This document shows positions 1 through 9,800 of a DNA stretch of 64,000 bases, in pieces. A program made the translations under genes and the position numbers. Numbering within the stretch: the first letter of the stretch is position 1; each line of letters begins with the position of its first letter. The notes beneath the pieces were generated by a model. It did no database searches. It was not told the DNA's origin and saw only the letters and a list, made by a program, of their open reading frames with translations. Source of the stretch: Cytobacillus purgationiresistens (GTDB taxonomy: Bacteria; Bacillota; Bacilli; Bacillales; Cytobacillaceae); the NCBI RefSeq assembly GCF_030813235.1, contig NZ_JAUSUB010000002.1, forward strand, positions 124,001-188,000, in the 5' to 3' direction.

Positions 1-804
1 ATATTGCATTAAGGTATTCAGCACGGTTGGAGCCATATGGAGCACAGTAGCCTTATATTTTTCCAATGCGGAAAAAATCGCCTCAGGCGTTGTTCTCCTT
101 AGGCATACTTGGGAAGCACCGTTTGCTGTATAGTAAAATGGCGATCCCCAGCCATTCACATGAAACATTGGGAGCACATGAATAAGTGTATCTTGATCGT
201 TTACACGAATATGGTGCATCGTACTCAAGGCATGCAAGTAATTATTGCGATGTGTAAGCATGACGCCCTTTGGATTCCCGGTTGTGCCACTTGTATAGAG
301 AAGACTGCATACATCATCTTCTTCTAAATACTCTCTTTCATACTTCTCAGCTGAAAAACTTGATAGCCATGCGTCGTAACCGGTTTCATTCGTATCATCA
401 TTTTTATAATGAACGATGATTTTTTCTACTGTTGTTAATTGATCCTTAACAGGCTGTATAAGCTGGTAAAGGTCTTGATCGACTAACAATACCTTTGATT
501 CGCTATGATTTAAAATAAATACATAATCAGCCGGCTTTAAGCGGATATTGAGCGGCACCATAATGCCTCCCACCTGTAAAACCCCATAAAACCCTTCGAG
601 CATCTCTATGGAATTGGGTGCTAAATACGCAATTCGATCCCCTTTGTTGACATTCAAAGACTTAAGGCCATGAGATAACTGATTGACGCGCTTATTGAGC
701 TGGTTATACGTCAGTACTTTGTTATCACCATATATCGCTTCCTTTTCACCATATAACCGTACAGCACGGTCTAAAAACTGCGATAAAATTAAAGGTACGT
801 TCAT
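1..804 (-). CDS. Fatty acyl-CoA ligase (AMP-binding family), C-terminus beyond the window
   Basis: This is the N-terminal 268 codons of an AMP-forming acyl-CoA synthetase; the gene runs off the left edge. Translation from the ATG at 804 gives MNVPLILSQFLDRAVRLYGE, and the AMP/ATP-binding signature [20 protein letters not shown] lies near residues 168-188. A second core motif, HVLPMFHVNGWG, follows at about residues 208-219. Enzymes of this family activate a carboxylic acid through an acyl-adenylate and transfer it to CoA; the NGWG context is common in medium- or long-chain fatty acid ligases. The substrate cannot be read from the fragment. It is divergent from gerP, with about 245 bp between the two starts. 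A second, complete member of the family (lcfB-like) lies at 44050-45606. Confidence 0.9.
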   Translation of the reverse strand, partial: MNVPLILSQFLDRAVRLYGEKEAIYGDNKVLTYNQLNKRVNQLSHGLKSLNVNKGDRIAYLAPNSIEMLEGFYGVLQVGGIMVPLNIRLKPADYVFILNHSESKVLLVDQDLYQLIQPVKDQLTTVEKIIVHYKNDDTNETGYDAWLSSFSAEKYEREYLEEDDVCSLLYTSGTTGNPKGVMLTHRNNYLHALSTMHHIRVNDQDTLIHVLPMFHVNGWGSPFYYTANGASQVCLRRTTPEAIFSALEKYKATVLHMAPTVLNTLMQY

Positions 805-949
805 CGAAAAAACACCTCACAAATAATTTAAAATTTCTGATTATAATTATTTTAGCATAATTGTAACAATTACAGCTATATTTTTCCTCTCTGTTATAGA
901 ACATTTTTTTATGAAAACGAGTGAGAAAGAAATTTGGGCTTTTTGTATC

Positions 950-976
950 ACAATATCTCTTTAGGCACATACGATA
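950..976 (+). promoter_or_regulatory. Probable sigma-K promoter of gerP
   Basis: The -10 element CATACGATA (968-976) matches the sigma-K pattern CATANNNTA exactly. An AC dinucleotide at 950-951 lies 16 bp upstream, where the short sigma-K -35 element is expected. It is 74 bp before the gerPA start. In B. subtilis gerP is transcribed late in the mother cell by sigma-K RNA polymerase, so position and motif agree. The motif is short, so this rests on context as well. Confidence 0.7.
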
Positions 977-1049
977 ACTGTAAATAAGCAAACCTGGGTT
1001 ATGCCTAAAGCGCTTATCAAAGTAAATGATATGAAAAGGATGTTCATAA

Positions 1050-1271
1050 ATGCCAGCAATTGTCGGAGCGGTTCAAGTCATTTCAATCGGGAGCAGTTCT
1101 GTTTTTAATATTGGAGATGTTTATAAGATCATGCCTTTATCAAATGCTAAAACATTTTCAGGAGCTGGATCATTCAATACCGGGGATGGCCTTGAGGTTG
1201 TCAACCATTATAGCTCAACGAATACGTACGATAATGATGGGGTGGACCAAGGAAACTACTTTAATGCTTAG
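1050..1271 (+). CDS. gerPA: Spore germination protein GerPA
   Basis: GerPA is a small (73 aa) protein of the inner spore coat; gerP products are needed for nutrient germinants to pass the coat and reach the inner-membrane receptors. The sequence has the family start MPAIVGAVQVISIGS, a VFNIGD motif and a C-terminal segment ending near YDNDGVDQGN. It resembles gerPF of this operon (2749-2967), which also starts MPAI, as expected because GerPA and GerPF are paralogous. The ATG at 1050 has AAAAGGA 9 bp upstream. It is the first gene of the six-gene gerP operon behind a sigma-K-like promoter. The overlapping frame at 1060-1290 lacks family features and is not coding. Confidence 0.95.
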   Translation: MPAIVGAVQVISIGSSSVFNIGDVYKIMPLSNAKTFSGAGSFNTGDGLEVVNHYSSTNTYDNDGVDQGNYFNA

Positions 1272-1286
1272 AGATCGGGTGGTCAT

Positions 1287-1517
1287 ATGAGTAATTTTTA
1301 TATTCAGCAATCCATTCATATACAGTTGATTAAAATCGGCGGAGTTTCAAACTCTTCGGTCTTCCAAATTGGCAGCGCAGGCATTATTAAACCATCGTCC
1401 CATTTATATAATACTGGCGGGTTTACTGAGCCTGCTCCTGAATTTGATACGCCTCTGTCTGAAGGAACTGTTGTCGGGACTCCCTTTGTACCGTTAGTTG
1501 CTCCAGCCAAGCCATAA
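1287..1517 (+). CDS. gerPB: Spore germination protein GerPB
   Basis: GerPB (76 aa) is the second gene of the gerP operon. It begins MSNFYIQQSIHIQLIKIGG, carries the SSVFQIGSAG motif shared by GerP family members, and ends in a proline-rich tail (GTPFVPLVAPAKP), as B. subtilis GerPB does. The start ATG at 1287 lies 15 bp after the gerPA stop, behind GGGTGGTC. Family work describes a coat-associated protein required for efficient germinant access; no enzymatic role is known. Confidence 0.94.
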   Translation: MSNFYIQQSIHIQLIKIGGVSNSSVFQIGSAGIIKPSSHLYNTGGFTEPAPEFDTPLSEGTVVGTPFVPLVAPAKP

Positions 1518-1543
1518 TGAAAACAAGAAGGGTGGTGATGTAG

Positions 1544-2158
1544 ATGAATCAAGATATATATGGTTACCTTCATCAGCTGCAAGCTTATATTCAAAACCAG
1601 GATAAGAGAATAGAAAATCTCGAGAAAAAGTTTAAGAAACTGCAAGATGAATCATTAGAATATCGAGACAAACAACCGATTCATATCGATAAAATTGAAT
1701 ATAAATTTGATCAGCTTAAAGTGGAATCACTTGAAGGTACATTAAATATTGGTTTAAACCCTTCCGACTTTCAAGATATAGATGATTTTTCAGTAGATAA
1801 TAAAGAGATGAATACGCCTGCGTCACCTAAAAACTTATTAAAGCGGAACATAGAAATCGAAAATGAAATGTATCGCTTCATAGAAGCCGACTTACCCCAA
1901 ATCGTTGCAGAAGCTGAAGCAAAATTAAATATGGCCTCCGGTGAATCCTATACTGAATTTATTAAAGAGGATGTTAGAAAACAGCTTTCTAAACGAATCG
2001 ATTTTTATTTAAAACAACAGCCTATAAGACAATCTGCAGATGATCATCTCCATCAAAACGAAGAAGTAATCCAACAGCTTAAAAAGGAAATTGCAAATGG
2101 GGTTCATGCCTTCTTAAGCCACTTACCCGAAAATATGAAAGGAACGAAGCAGGAATGA
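1544..2158 (+). CDS. gerPC: Spore germination protein GerPC
   Basis: GerPC (204 aa) is the largest GerP protein. The N-terminal part has a clear heptad-like coiled coil (about residues 10-45, YLHQLQAYIQNQDKRIENLE and onward), followed by a highly charged segment and a C-terminal helical part ending HAFLSHLPENMK. Length and layout match the family. It has a good Shine-Dalgarno (AGGGTGGTGATG) 5' of the ATG at 1544. Its TGA overlaps the gerPD start as ATGA, which suggests translational coupling. It acts in spore coat permeability together with the other GerP proteins. Confidence 0.93.
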   Translation: MNQDIYGYLHQLQAYIQNQDKRIENLEKKFKKLQDESLEYRDKQPIHIDKIEYKFDQLKVESLEGTLNIGLNPSDFQDIDDFSVDNKEMNTPASPKNLLKRNIEIENEMYRFIEADLPQIVAEAEAKLNMASGESYTEFIKEDVRKQLSKRIDFYLKQQPIRQSADDHLHQNEEVIQQLKKEIANGVHAFLSHLPENMKGTKQE

Positions 2159-2331
2159 ATTATCAAGTATATAACAGAGAGCTATGCGTTAATGATGTTA
2201 GAATTATCGCTGTCGCCAGCTCCTCTATCTTTCTAGTTGGAGATGCTGAAACCATACAGCTCGCCTCAACCTTCGATACACCACCCGAGTCATTAATTAT
2301 CGGGCCATTTGTGCCGCTCACTCCGGAGTAA
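2155..2331 (+). CDS. gerPD: Spore germination protein GerPD (short gene)
   Basis: This 58-aa gene starts at an ATG overlapping the gerPC stop (ATGA). It reads MNYQVYNRELCVNDVRIIAV, continues with SSIFLVGDAE, the GerP-type VGD motif, and ends IIGPFVPLTPE, closely resembling the C-terminal FVPL motif of GerPB. Length and position are those of gerPD in other Bacillaceae. The gerPE start follows 6 bp after its stop. Confidence 0.92.
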   Translation: MNYQVYNRELCVNDVRIIAVASSSIFLVGDAETIQLASTFDTPPESLIIGPFVPLTPE

Positions 2332-2337
2332 CGTGAT

Positions 2338-2715
2338 ATGTTAAAAAGAACATCTGTCGTCGATCATATTAAGGTAGACACCTTTGGATTTTCATCCATA
2401 TTTGAAATTGGTGATACTTCTTATATTCAAGGCTTTTCCAGGGCGTTGGCGTTACAGCGGGACACAGATGTGTTCTACGGTAAAGAAGGCAGCTTTTCTG
2501 AATACGATATTTTCACGGAACCGTTTCAGGTCAGTCCAATAACAGAAAATATCGATATTCAAACCTTCCATCTCCAGCCGATCATTAAAGTGAACAAGAT
2601 TGATATTATCGGTGTATCCGCAAGCTCATTCCTCCATATCGGGAGTACAAAAGATATTTCTTTGGAATCTAGGGTCAAGCATTTTCGTCAGCTTCTCCCA
2701 AATCCTACTCCATAG
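2338..2715 (+). CDS. gerPE: Spore germination protein GerPE
   Basis: GerPE (125 aa) is the fifth gerP gene. It has two copies of the family-type motif: VDTFGFSSIFEIGD near residues 13-26 and IIGVSASSFLHIGS near residues 89-102, so it looks like two GerP modules joined by a charged linker. It begins MLKRTSVVDHIKV at the ATG 6 bp after gerPD. As with the other GerP proteins it is a coat component that helps germinants cross the coat; a catalytic role is not known. Confidence 0.92.
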   Translation: MLKRTSVVDHIKVDTFGFSSIFEIGDTSYIQGFSRALALQRDTDVFYGKEGSFSEYDIFTEPFQVSPITENIDIQTFHLQPIIKVNKIDIIGVSASSFLHIGSTKDISLESRVKHFRQLLPNPTP

Positions 2716-2748
2716 TCAGTTATTTTCTTTCTAAAAAGGATGTTATTT

Positions 2749-2967
2749 ATGCCAGCGATTATTGGTCCGGTACAAATTGTAAATGTGGGAGGCGGCATTG
2801 TTCAATTTGGTGATGCCCTCAATATTTCCCCTAAAAGTAATTCCAAATCTACAACGGGATCTGGCGCAGCGAATACTGGTGGATTTATCATTACAAATAA
2901 CGGTCTGAGCGCCAGCAATGTTCTTGATACAAATCTTGTCGATCAACCGAATATTGGGAATAATTAA
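2749..2967 (+). CDS. gerPF: Spore germination protein GerPF
   Basis: GerPF (72 aa from the chosen start) closes the operon. It reads MPAIIGPVQIVNVGGGIVQF followed by GD, and has the typical SGAANTGGFIITNNGLSASN block. An upstream in-frame ATG at 2740 overlaps the AAAAGGA ribosome binding site, so the ATG at 2749 (spacing 8) is preferred; it also gives the same MPAI start as GerPA. A strong terminator follows at 3010. Confidence 0.95.
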   Translation: MPAIIGPVQIVNVGGGIVQFGDALNISPKSNSKSTTGSGAANTGGFIITNNGLSASNVLDTNLVDQPNIGNN

Positions 2968-3009
2968 TTTTCGGTGCCTGCGGCAATCATAGGTCCTCAT
3001 AATTTAAAT

Positions 3010-3047
3010 GCCACTGTCGAAAACGACAGTGGCAAATCTTTTTTTGA
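3010..3047 (+). terminator. Rho-independent terminator of the gerP operon
   Basis: A perfect 10-bp stem (GCCACTGTCG / CGACAGTGGC, 3010-3019 and 3024-3033) with an AAAA loop is followed by AAATCTTTTTTT. It lies between the convergent gerPF and addA genes. The T-run is on the gerP side only, so it mainly ends gerP transcription. Confidence 0.92.
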
Positions 3048-3100
3048 ACTGTTAATAAGCTTTCCTAATTAAGTTCTAAGTTCAACCAACGAACTAGTAG

Positions 3101-6100
3101 CTATATTTTCAACGTATGTGCACCATCAAAGAAAAATAAATACCTTTCATTCACTTTCCTTTTCAATATTAGTTCGAGTGCTTTTGTATACATTTCGATT
3201 TGGGTTTGATAACGGTCTTTTAGCTGAGGGACAGCCTCTTCTAATCCACCTTTAAAACGGTCTGTTATACGATCAGTCTTATAATCAACTAAGACCAAGC
3301 CATTTTCATCTTCAAATACACAATCGATAATCCCTTGTACGAGAACGGCCTCGTCTGCACCATCCCACTCGCGATAAACTTCACTTGCAGGAAGTGATAA
3401 ACTAAAAGGAATTTCTCTCTGCAAGTCGACTGCCGCTTTCATTCTTCCGGCTAACTCTGTTGTTAAAAAGGAAACAACAAGACCTGGATCAATGATTTCT
3501 CCTTGCTCTCTTGTCAATAATTCTCTTTGAACCAGCATCTCAAGTTTTGCTGCGATTGCTTCTTCTGTACATTCTTCATTAAAATCAAGATGCTGCATAA
3601 CCGTATGCATGGCCGTTCCCCGTTCAGCAGGCGATAATGTTTTCTCTTGCATAAAAAGCGGACGGTTTAGCAGCGGTTTCTTGAAGTTTGACATCAGTTC
3701 CGTTCCGCTTTCTTCTACTGAGAAGATTTCCTTTTGCCGCTTTACTTCTGAAACGGATTGTTTAGATCGGGATCTGGCCGCACTTCGATGAGGATATGAC
3801 CAGGAAAGCTGTTCATAAATTCTCTCTAAATACGGTGAATCGACTCGAACCTGCTCACCTTTATATACCTTTTCAAGCAGACTGTCCTTTTCCTCATTCT
3901 CCTCTTCATGTAAGACTGCTGCTTCCTCGCCACTTATTACTTGTATATCCCAGCAAGATGAATGAGCAACAATCTCTTCACTTAACAGGGGACTGATATT
4001 TCCTTCTTCTCCGCGGATTCTTTCTCCATCCTGATGACGTACTAACGATGGACCGACCCAGTCAAGATAGCTGGCTGCGCTCGACCGAGAATAGTCATTT
4101 AACAGCCATTCCGCAGAATTTGCTGCCATTTGCCAGTCTTTTATTTTTTTATCGGCATTTTTTACAGAAGACACAAGAAATAGCTTCTCCTTCGCTCTTG
4201 TCAAAGCGACATAAAGAACACGCATTTCCTCGGAAATCATTTCCATTTTCTTCTTCCTTTTAAAAGCCAGCTGTGGCAGTGAGGGAAATGAAATGCGTTT
4301 TTCTGCATTCACATATTTATAGGCAAAGCCTAATTCTTTATCAAGCAAATATGATTTTTTCAAGTCCATTGTATTAAAGTTTCTCGCAAGCCCTGCGATA
4401 AATACAAAAGGAAATTCAAGCCCCTTGCTGCTGTGAATAGTCATGACACGAACAACATCTTCCTGCTCGCCAAGCGCACGTGCCGCACCAAGATCGTCAC
4501 CACGCTCGCGCATTCTATCAATGAATCGCAAAAATCTAAACAACCCTCTAAATGAAGTAGCTTCATATTGTCGTGCGCGATCATAGAGAGCCCGCAAATT
4601 CGCTTGCCTTTGCTTGCCTCCTGGCATGCCTCCAGCAAAATCATAAAATCGTGTTTCTCTATACAAATGCCAAATTAATTCTGATAAAGATCCCTGCCTT
4701 GCCATCTTCCGCCAGTTTTTCAACTGTTCCATAAAGGGTTTTAGCCTATCATAGAGTTCCTCGTTATCTGGCGTAGGCTTACCAGTACAAAAAGCAGTTA
4801 CTGCATCATAGAAAGCACCCTTTTTATTGTGAATGCGAATTTTTGCGAGCTCGTCTTCAGTTAAGCCAATAATTGGTGATCTGAGCACAGATGCCAATGG
4901 AATATCCTGATAAGGGTTATCTATGATTTTCAATAATGACATCATAATGGAAACTTCTGTTGCTTCGAAATAGCCGTTGGCTAAATTGGCATAAACCGGT
5001 ATGCCCTGCTGCTTAAACTCATCCATTATTTGCGGTGTCCATGTCATTGAGCGAAGCAAAACTACGATATCACGATACATCACCGGACGTGTGGATTTAG
5101 TCTTTGGATTGTATACCTCTTTGCGACTAACAATCATTTCTTTAATTTTAGTCGCCATAAACCTTGCTTCCAATTGCGATTGCTCAAGATCGGCTGTATC
5201 AAATCCCTCTTGCTCCGATTCCTCGCTCTTCTGATCGTCACTTCCTGCTAAATCAATCATTGTTAGTTCAATGGGGTGGCTACTCTCTTCAGGATAGGAA
5301 GCGCCTTTTACAAGTTCAGCAGCAACATCATATTCTATTTCACCGACCGATACGCCCATAATTTGCTTAAAAATATAGTTTGTTCCATATAATACTTCTT
5401 TACGACTGCGAAAGTTTCTTGCCAAATCAATCCGCAGCCCACCTTCATCGCCAGCTGCTGTAAATCGATTATATTTTCCTAAAAACAAATTCGGCTCTGC
5501 CAGTCTGAATCGATAAATTGATTGTTTTACATCGCCAACCATAAATAGATTGCCTTCCTGCTCCGAATCTGATGTAACCAATTGCAGAATTGCTTCCTGG
5601 ACCATATTCGTATCCTGATATTCATCTACCAGCACTTCTTTAAACTGTTGTCTGCACCCGATGGCTGCTTCTGTAGGACTAATCGTCCCATCCTCTTGAA
5701 TATCCCCCAATATCGCTAAGCAATAATGCTCTAAATCTGCAAAATCGACAAGACCTTTTTCAACCTTTACTTGCTCAAATCTTTTTGAAAAGGCCTTTAC
5801 AAGATTAGATAAGCCTGAGATATACGGCATCATTTCCTTCATATCACGGATAAAGCTTTCAGGCTTTCGCAAAAATAGCTCATCTTTCATCTTTTGCAGC
5901 ATTTTCTTTGCTTGGTCTCTCAGCTTTTTAGACCTTTCTACAAGCTCCGCATCAAATTCATCACCTTTACAAGCTTTTAAAGTGCCAAATTTATAGGTTT
6001 GCATTGCTTCATAAAGCGTTTTCCATGATAGATCTTTCGCTTCTATTAACGTTTCAACAAGTTGAAGATCATTCTCAAAGTTGACTGCCCTCGGAGCTGG

Positions 6101-6862
6101 CCCTCCTGGTTGCTTTGTCAGCTGCAGACCGTGCTCAAGCAGTTGCTTGACACCGTTTAGCTGGAGGGTGATATCGTCAAGCACATACTGAACAAAAGGA
6201 AGCTGCTCCAGGTCCATTTCCTCATCAACATCATACATGCTCACAAGATGATCCAAATACTCTGTTGGAGAGGGATTTGACCGCGCGAAATCATACACAT
6301 TGCGAATCACATCTTGCAAGGCTGTATCGCTGCGATCATTCGTAAAAGTATCTACAAGATCAAAGAATTCATTGTTTCCTTCTTTGCCATACTCCTCTTC
6401 AAATAACTCCTCGAGCACTTCATCTCTTAACAATTGGGCTTCCGTTTCATCTGCAATGCGAAAAGCTGGATCGACATCGATCATATAATAGTATTTTCTA
6501 ATGATCTCCAAGCAAAATGAATGTAAAGTCGAGATAGAAGCTTTATTCAGCAATGTCGCCTGCTTCCTTAAATGCCTCGATGCTGGATTAGCCTGAATCG
6601 CTTTATCCAGCGCTTCTCCTATCCTGTGGCGCATTTCCGCCGCAGAAGCGTTGGTAAAGGTCACCACCAATAATTCGTCTACATCTAAAGGTTCATCTTC
6701 AGAGATGATTCTCGAAATGATTCTTTCGACAAGGACTGCTGTTTTACCAGACCCTGCTGCTGCCGCAACAAGGATATCCTGGCCTTTTGCCATGATTGCC
6801 TTCCACTGGTCGTCTGTCCATGTAGCATCTATCGGCTTAGGCGGTATGATTGTCTTCGCCAT
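3101..6862 (-). CDS. addA: ATP-dependent helicase/nuclease subunit A (AddA)
   Basis: AddA (1253 aa) is the 3'-5' helicase and nuclease subunit of AddAB, the Gram-positive counterpart of RecBCD that resects double-strand breaks for RecA. UvrD-type motifs are visible: Q-motif region (TDDQWKAI), Walker A AAAGSGKTAVL with the lysine at about residue 40, motif II VDEYQDTN, the QSIYRFR region and a C-terminal helicase motif MTIHSSKGLEFPFVF. The C-terminal RecB-like nuclease motif LVDYKTDRI is present, so the nuclease is probably active. Length is close to B. subtilis AddA. The ATG at 6862 lies inside the end of addB (26-bp overlap), implying coupled translation. Confidence 0.97.
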   Translation of the reverse strand: MAKTIIPPKPIDATWTDDQWKAIMAKGQDILVAAAAGSGKTAVLVERIISRIISEDEPLDVDELLVVTFTNASAAEMRHRIGEALDKAIQANPASRHLRKQATLLNKASISTLHSFCLEIIRKYYYMIDVDPAFRIADETEAQLLRDEVLEELFEEEYGKEGNNEFFDLVDTFTNDRSDTALQDVIRNVYDFARSNPSPTEYLDHLVSMYDVDEEMDLEQLPFVQYVLDDITLQLNGVKQLLEHGLQLTKQPGGPAPRAVNFENDLQLVETLIEAKDLSWKTLYEAMQTYKFGTLKACKGDEFDAELVERSKKLRDQAKKMLQKMKDELFLRKPESFIRDMKEMMPYISGLSNLVKAFSKRFEQVKVEKGLVDFADLEHYCLAILGDIQEDGTISPTEAAIGCRQQFKEVLVDEYQDTNMVQEAILQLVTSDSEQEGNLFMVGDVKQSIYRFRLAEPNLFLGKYNRFTAAGDEGGLRIDLARNFRSRKEVLYGTNYIFKQIMGVSVGEIEYDVAAELVKGASYPEESSHPIELTMIDLAGSDDQKSEESEQEGFDTADLEQSQLEARFMATKIKEMIVSRKEVYNPKTKSTRPVMYRDIVVLLRSMTWTPQIMDEFKQQGIPVYANLANGYFEATEVSIMMSLLKIIDNPYQDIPLASVLRSPIIGLTEDELAKIRIHNKKGAFYDAVTAFCTGKPTPDNEELYDRLKPFMEQLKNWRKMARQGSLSELIWHLYRETRFYDFAGGMPGGKQRQANLRALYDRARQYEATSFRGLFRFLRFIDRMRERGDDLGAARALGEQEDVVRVMTIHSSKGLEFPFVFIAGLARNFNTMDLKKSYLLDKELGFAYKYVNAEKRISFPSLPQLAFKRKKKMEMISEEMRVLYVALTRAKEKLFLVSSVKNADKKIKDWQMAANSAEWLLNDYSRSSAASYLDWVGPSLVRHQDGERIRGEEGNISPLLSEEIVAHSSCWDIQVISGEEAAVLHEEENEEKDSLLEKVYKGEQVRVDSPYLERIYEQLSWSYPHRSAARSRSKQSVSEVKRQKEIFSVEESGTELMSNFKKPLLNRPLFMQEKTLSPAERGTAMHTVMQHLDFNEECTEEAIAAKLEMLVQRELLTREQGEIIDPGLVVSFLTTELAGRMKAAVDLQREIPFSLSLPASEVYREWDGADEAVLVQGIIDCVFEDENGLVLVDYKTDRITDRFKGGLEEAVPQLKDRYQTQIEMYTKALELILKRKVNERYLFFFDGAHTLKI

Positions 6863-9800
6863 CTTTCCCCACCTCCTCGCGCATTAATTCAAGTGTTTCT
6901 TCCTTAGATTTTGTATCTAAGATTCTAAATTCATTTGAATCAAGTGACTCATCGAACTGACAAACCGATTTATAAGCACAAAATGTACATGGATATTTTT
7001 CCTTCATTTTGTATGGTGAAATATCCACTTGCCCGCTCGTAATCTGATTGCCTGTTAGACTATATTTGTGGCGTACAAAACGACGGAGATCATTAAATTC
7101 CTGTTTGCTTGCAACCTTAGATCGCTTTGATAATGACCCATCCTTATTGAATCCAGCTGATATAATTGGAGAATCACCTGTCTCAAACGTCTGGTCCATC
7201 AATCTAACCACATTTTCCTCCCCTAAAAGAAGACCGTTCATTTTAAATTTTTTAAATATCTCTTTTTCAATATCTTCTAGCGACAACATCTTAGTTGCGC
7301 TGATCATCGGGTTGTGTACGTGAAAATAAAGTACGCCTGCCGGATCAGCTTCAGCACCAATCAAATCATTTGAATGGGCAATAATAATATCTAGGTAAGT
7401 CAGCATCTGTAAGGCCAGACCGTAATAAACTTCATTTACGTTTAAATCCTTTGCACTGGATTTATAATCAACTACGCGCAAGAAAACACCCTTTTCATCC
7501 TGAGCTTTATCCACGCGGTCAATTCTTCCAACCAATTCCATCCTTGTTCCATTTTTCAGTGGGAAGGCAAGTGATGGCAGCTCTCCATTTGGTCCAAACC
7601 CCAGCTCGAGACCAACAGGAGCGAAGCCGCTTGCTTTTGCATGCTCACTCATAATAAAAGAAGCTCGGCTAATGATTTGCTCTAATTTCCTCTTAATATA
7701 GTAGTGGCGATTCGAGCTTAATAAAATTTCGTTTTGTAATTTTGGAGCAAGCATTTCAACTGCCTCTTTAGCAAGGATTTCACATTGGTCTTTAGTCATT
7801 TCATTCCATGCCATCTTATTAGCCATTACAGTTTCAGTAATATATTTTAAGGCGGCATGAAAAAGTTCACCAATGTCAGGTGCGTCTAAACGATACACTT
7901 GGCGCTCTCTCAGCTTTAGACCATGCTGGGCATAATGGGAAAATGGACAGCTATGGAAAAGCTCCATTCTCGATACACTTGCCTGTATCGTGTCACCGTA
8001 TAAATCTTTGCTTACTTGATCGCTTAATTGTGCCGTACGATTTTCATAATTTAAGCTTGAAAGAACCTTGGAGGCCACTCCCTTCCAGCGCACATTTTGC
8101 ATGTACACATTATACGTATCCCACCAAAATTCAAAAATTGGATAGTTTCTTTTCTTTAACTGCAATTGTGAAGTCAGATAGGTTAATGCCGTATTGAAGT
8201 TTGCCACGAACTCCAACTGTTCTTCTTCTTTAAGCTCAGCAGGATCTGCCATATAGAAGAATTCCTTTGCATTTGGAAACAAGTCAGTCAGTCGTTTAAT
8301 ATACGGTGAAGGCATTAACGCCTTTCCTTCCTCGTTTGCAAGCGGAGAGCTAATATAGAGCCAATCCGATGGTGTGACAAACGCTTTATATGCAAGAAAT
8401 TCCTCATCTAATAAACGCAGCTTTGTCGCAGGTGCCATTTTCATGCCACTTGCCAGCAAGCGCTCCCTATCCGCGTCTGCTAGGACACCCTCTTCAGGAA
8501 ATTTTGCTGGCAACACACCTTCATTTAGCCCAATTACAAAAGCAGCTTTAATGTCAGACACCCGTGACCTTTCCAAATCTGCCGTGACAACTTGATCCAT
8601 TGCAGGTGGAACTAAGCTGAATTGTAGTGATTCCATCCCTGCATCCAGAACAGAAGCAAAGCGCTTTAGTGACACTTCCTCCTCCCCAAGCATCTCCACA
8701 TATTGATCCAATAGTTCAATAACCTCATTCCATGCCTGGCTATGCTCTCTCGACTTTACAAGATTCCCATTCTCTTCTTCTGCCATCTGCCATTTCTCAA
8801 TTTTTATCGGCACATCTATTTCTTCCAGGTATAGATAAAGCGCTTCAGAAAATGCACGGCCAGTCTCTGCCTTTTTCAACCGCCTCGAAAGTCGTAATAA
8901 AGGAGCAGTAATCATTTCTCGTAATTTATTTAATTCCTGCTCAATCTCCTGTTCTGCATTTGTCTGGGCAGTATTCTCCAATTCAAGCCCTTTCATTCTT
9001 CGATACGTCCACCTCTGCTTATTCGTCCACTTCGAACCTTGAACACCATAAGCAAGAACATAATTTTCCAAACGATCCATCTTTTCTCGCAGCACTTCTG
9101 GAGCTAATTTAGTTGGGAAAAGCAACTCCGTTTTGATCGCCCTAAAAATCGGTTCATACCGCCAGTTGCCATAAATGATTTCTAAACTTGAGCGAATCAA
9201 TTCAATGACTGGATGATTGAGCATGGTCCGTTTTTGATCAATAAAAAATGGAATTTGATAATCTGCGAATATCGTAGAAATAATCTCGTGATATTCATGC
9301 CCATTCCGCACGAGAACAGCGATATCACGATACCTGATTTTTTCTTCACGAACGAGCTGGTTTATTTTCCGTGCAACGCCTTCAATTTCTGCTCGACGGT
9401 TGACTGCATATGCAATACTGATCTTTGATTCTCCCTCAAATGCTACTGCCGGTCTCGTATCAAAATGCTGCTGCAAATGTTGTAATGAGCCATGGTTCCA
9501 TCTTAGCCCTTCGGTTAGAACTGTCTCATCAACAGGTAAGCCATTATTTCTAGCCATCTCGTACAAGGTTTGGCATGTCTCACCAGACATTCTAAATAAA
9601 TGCAACTCGTCAGGCGCAGCATGGCTGAATGGCTGATCCAGCGTGAGCGTAATTGTTACTTTCTTACACACCTTCATCAATTGGTCGATAATGCTATATT
9701 CCTGAGGTGTGAAACTATAAAAGCCATCAATAAACACTTCAGCCTGCTTTAAATAGTTTGACTCACTCGCCTTTTCGCTCAATAGCTGAAAGTAATCCTC

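Noticed and set aside
746-991. Minus-strand 81-aa ORF
   Set aside because: Overlaps the acyl-CoA ligase start in another frame and the gerP promoter; composition is that of A/T-rich noncoding DNA.
1060-1290. Second frame overlapping gerPA
   Set aside because: Shadow of gerPA; only the gerPA frame shows the GerP family motif and a suitable ribosome binding site.
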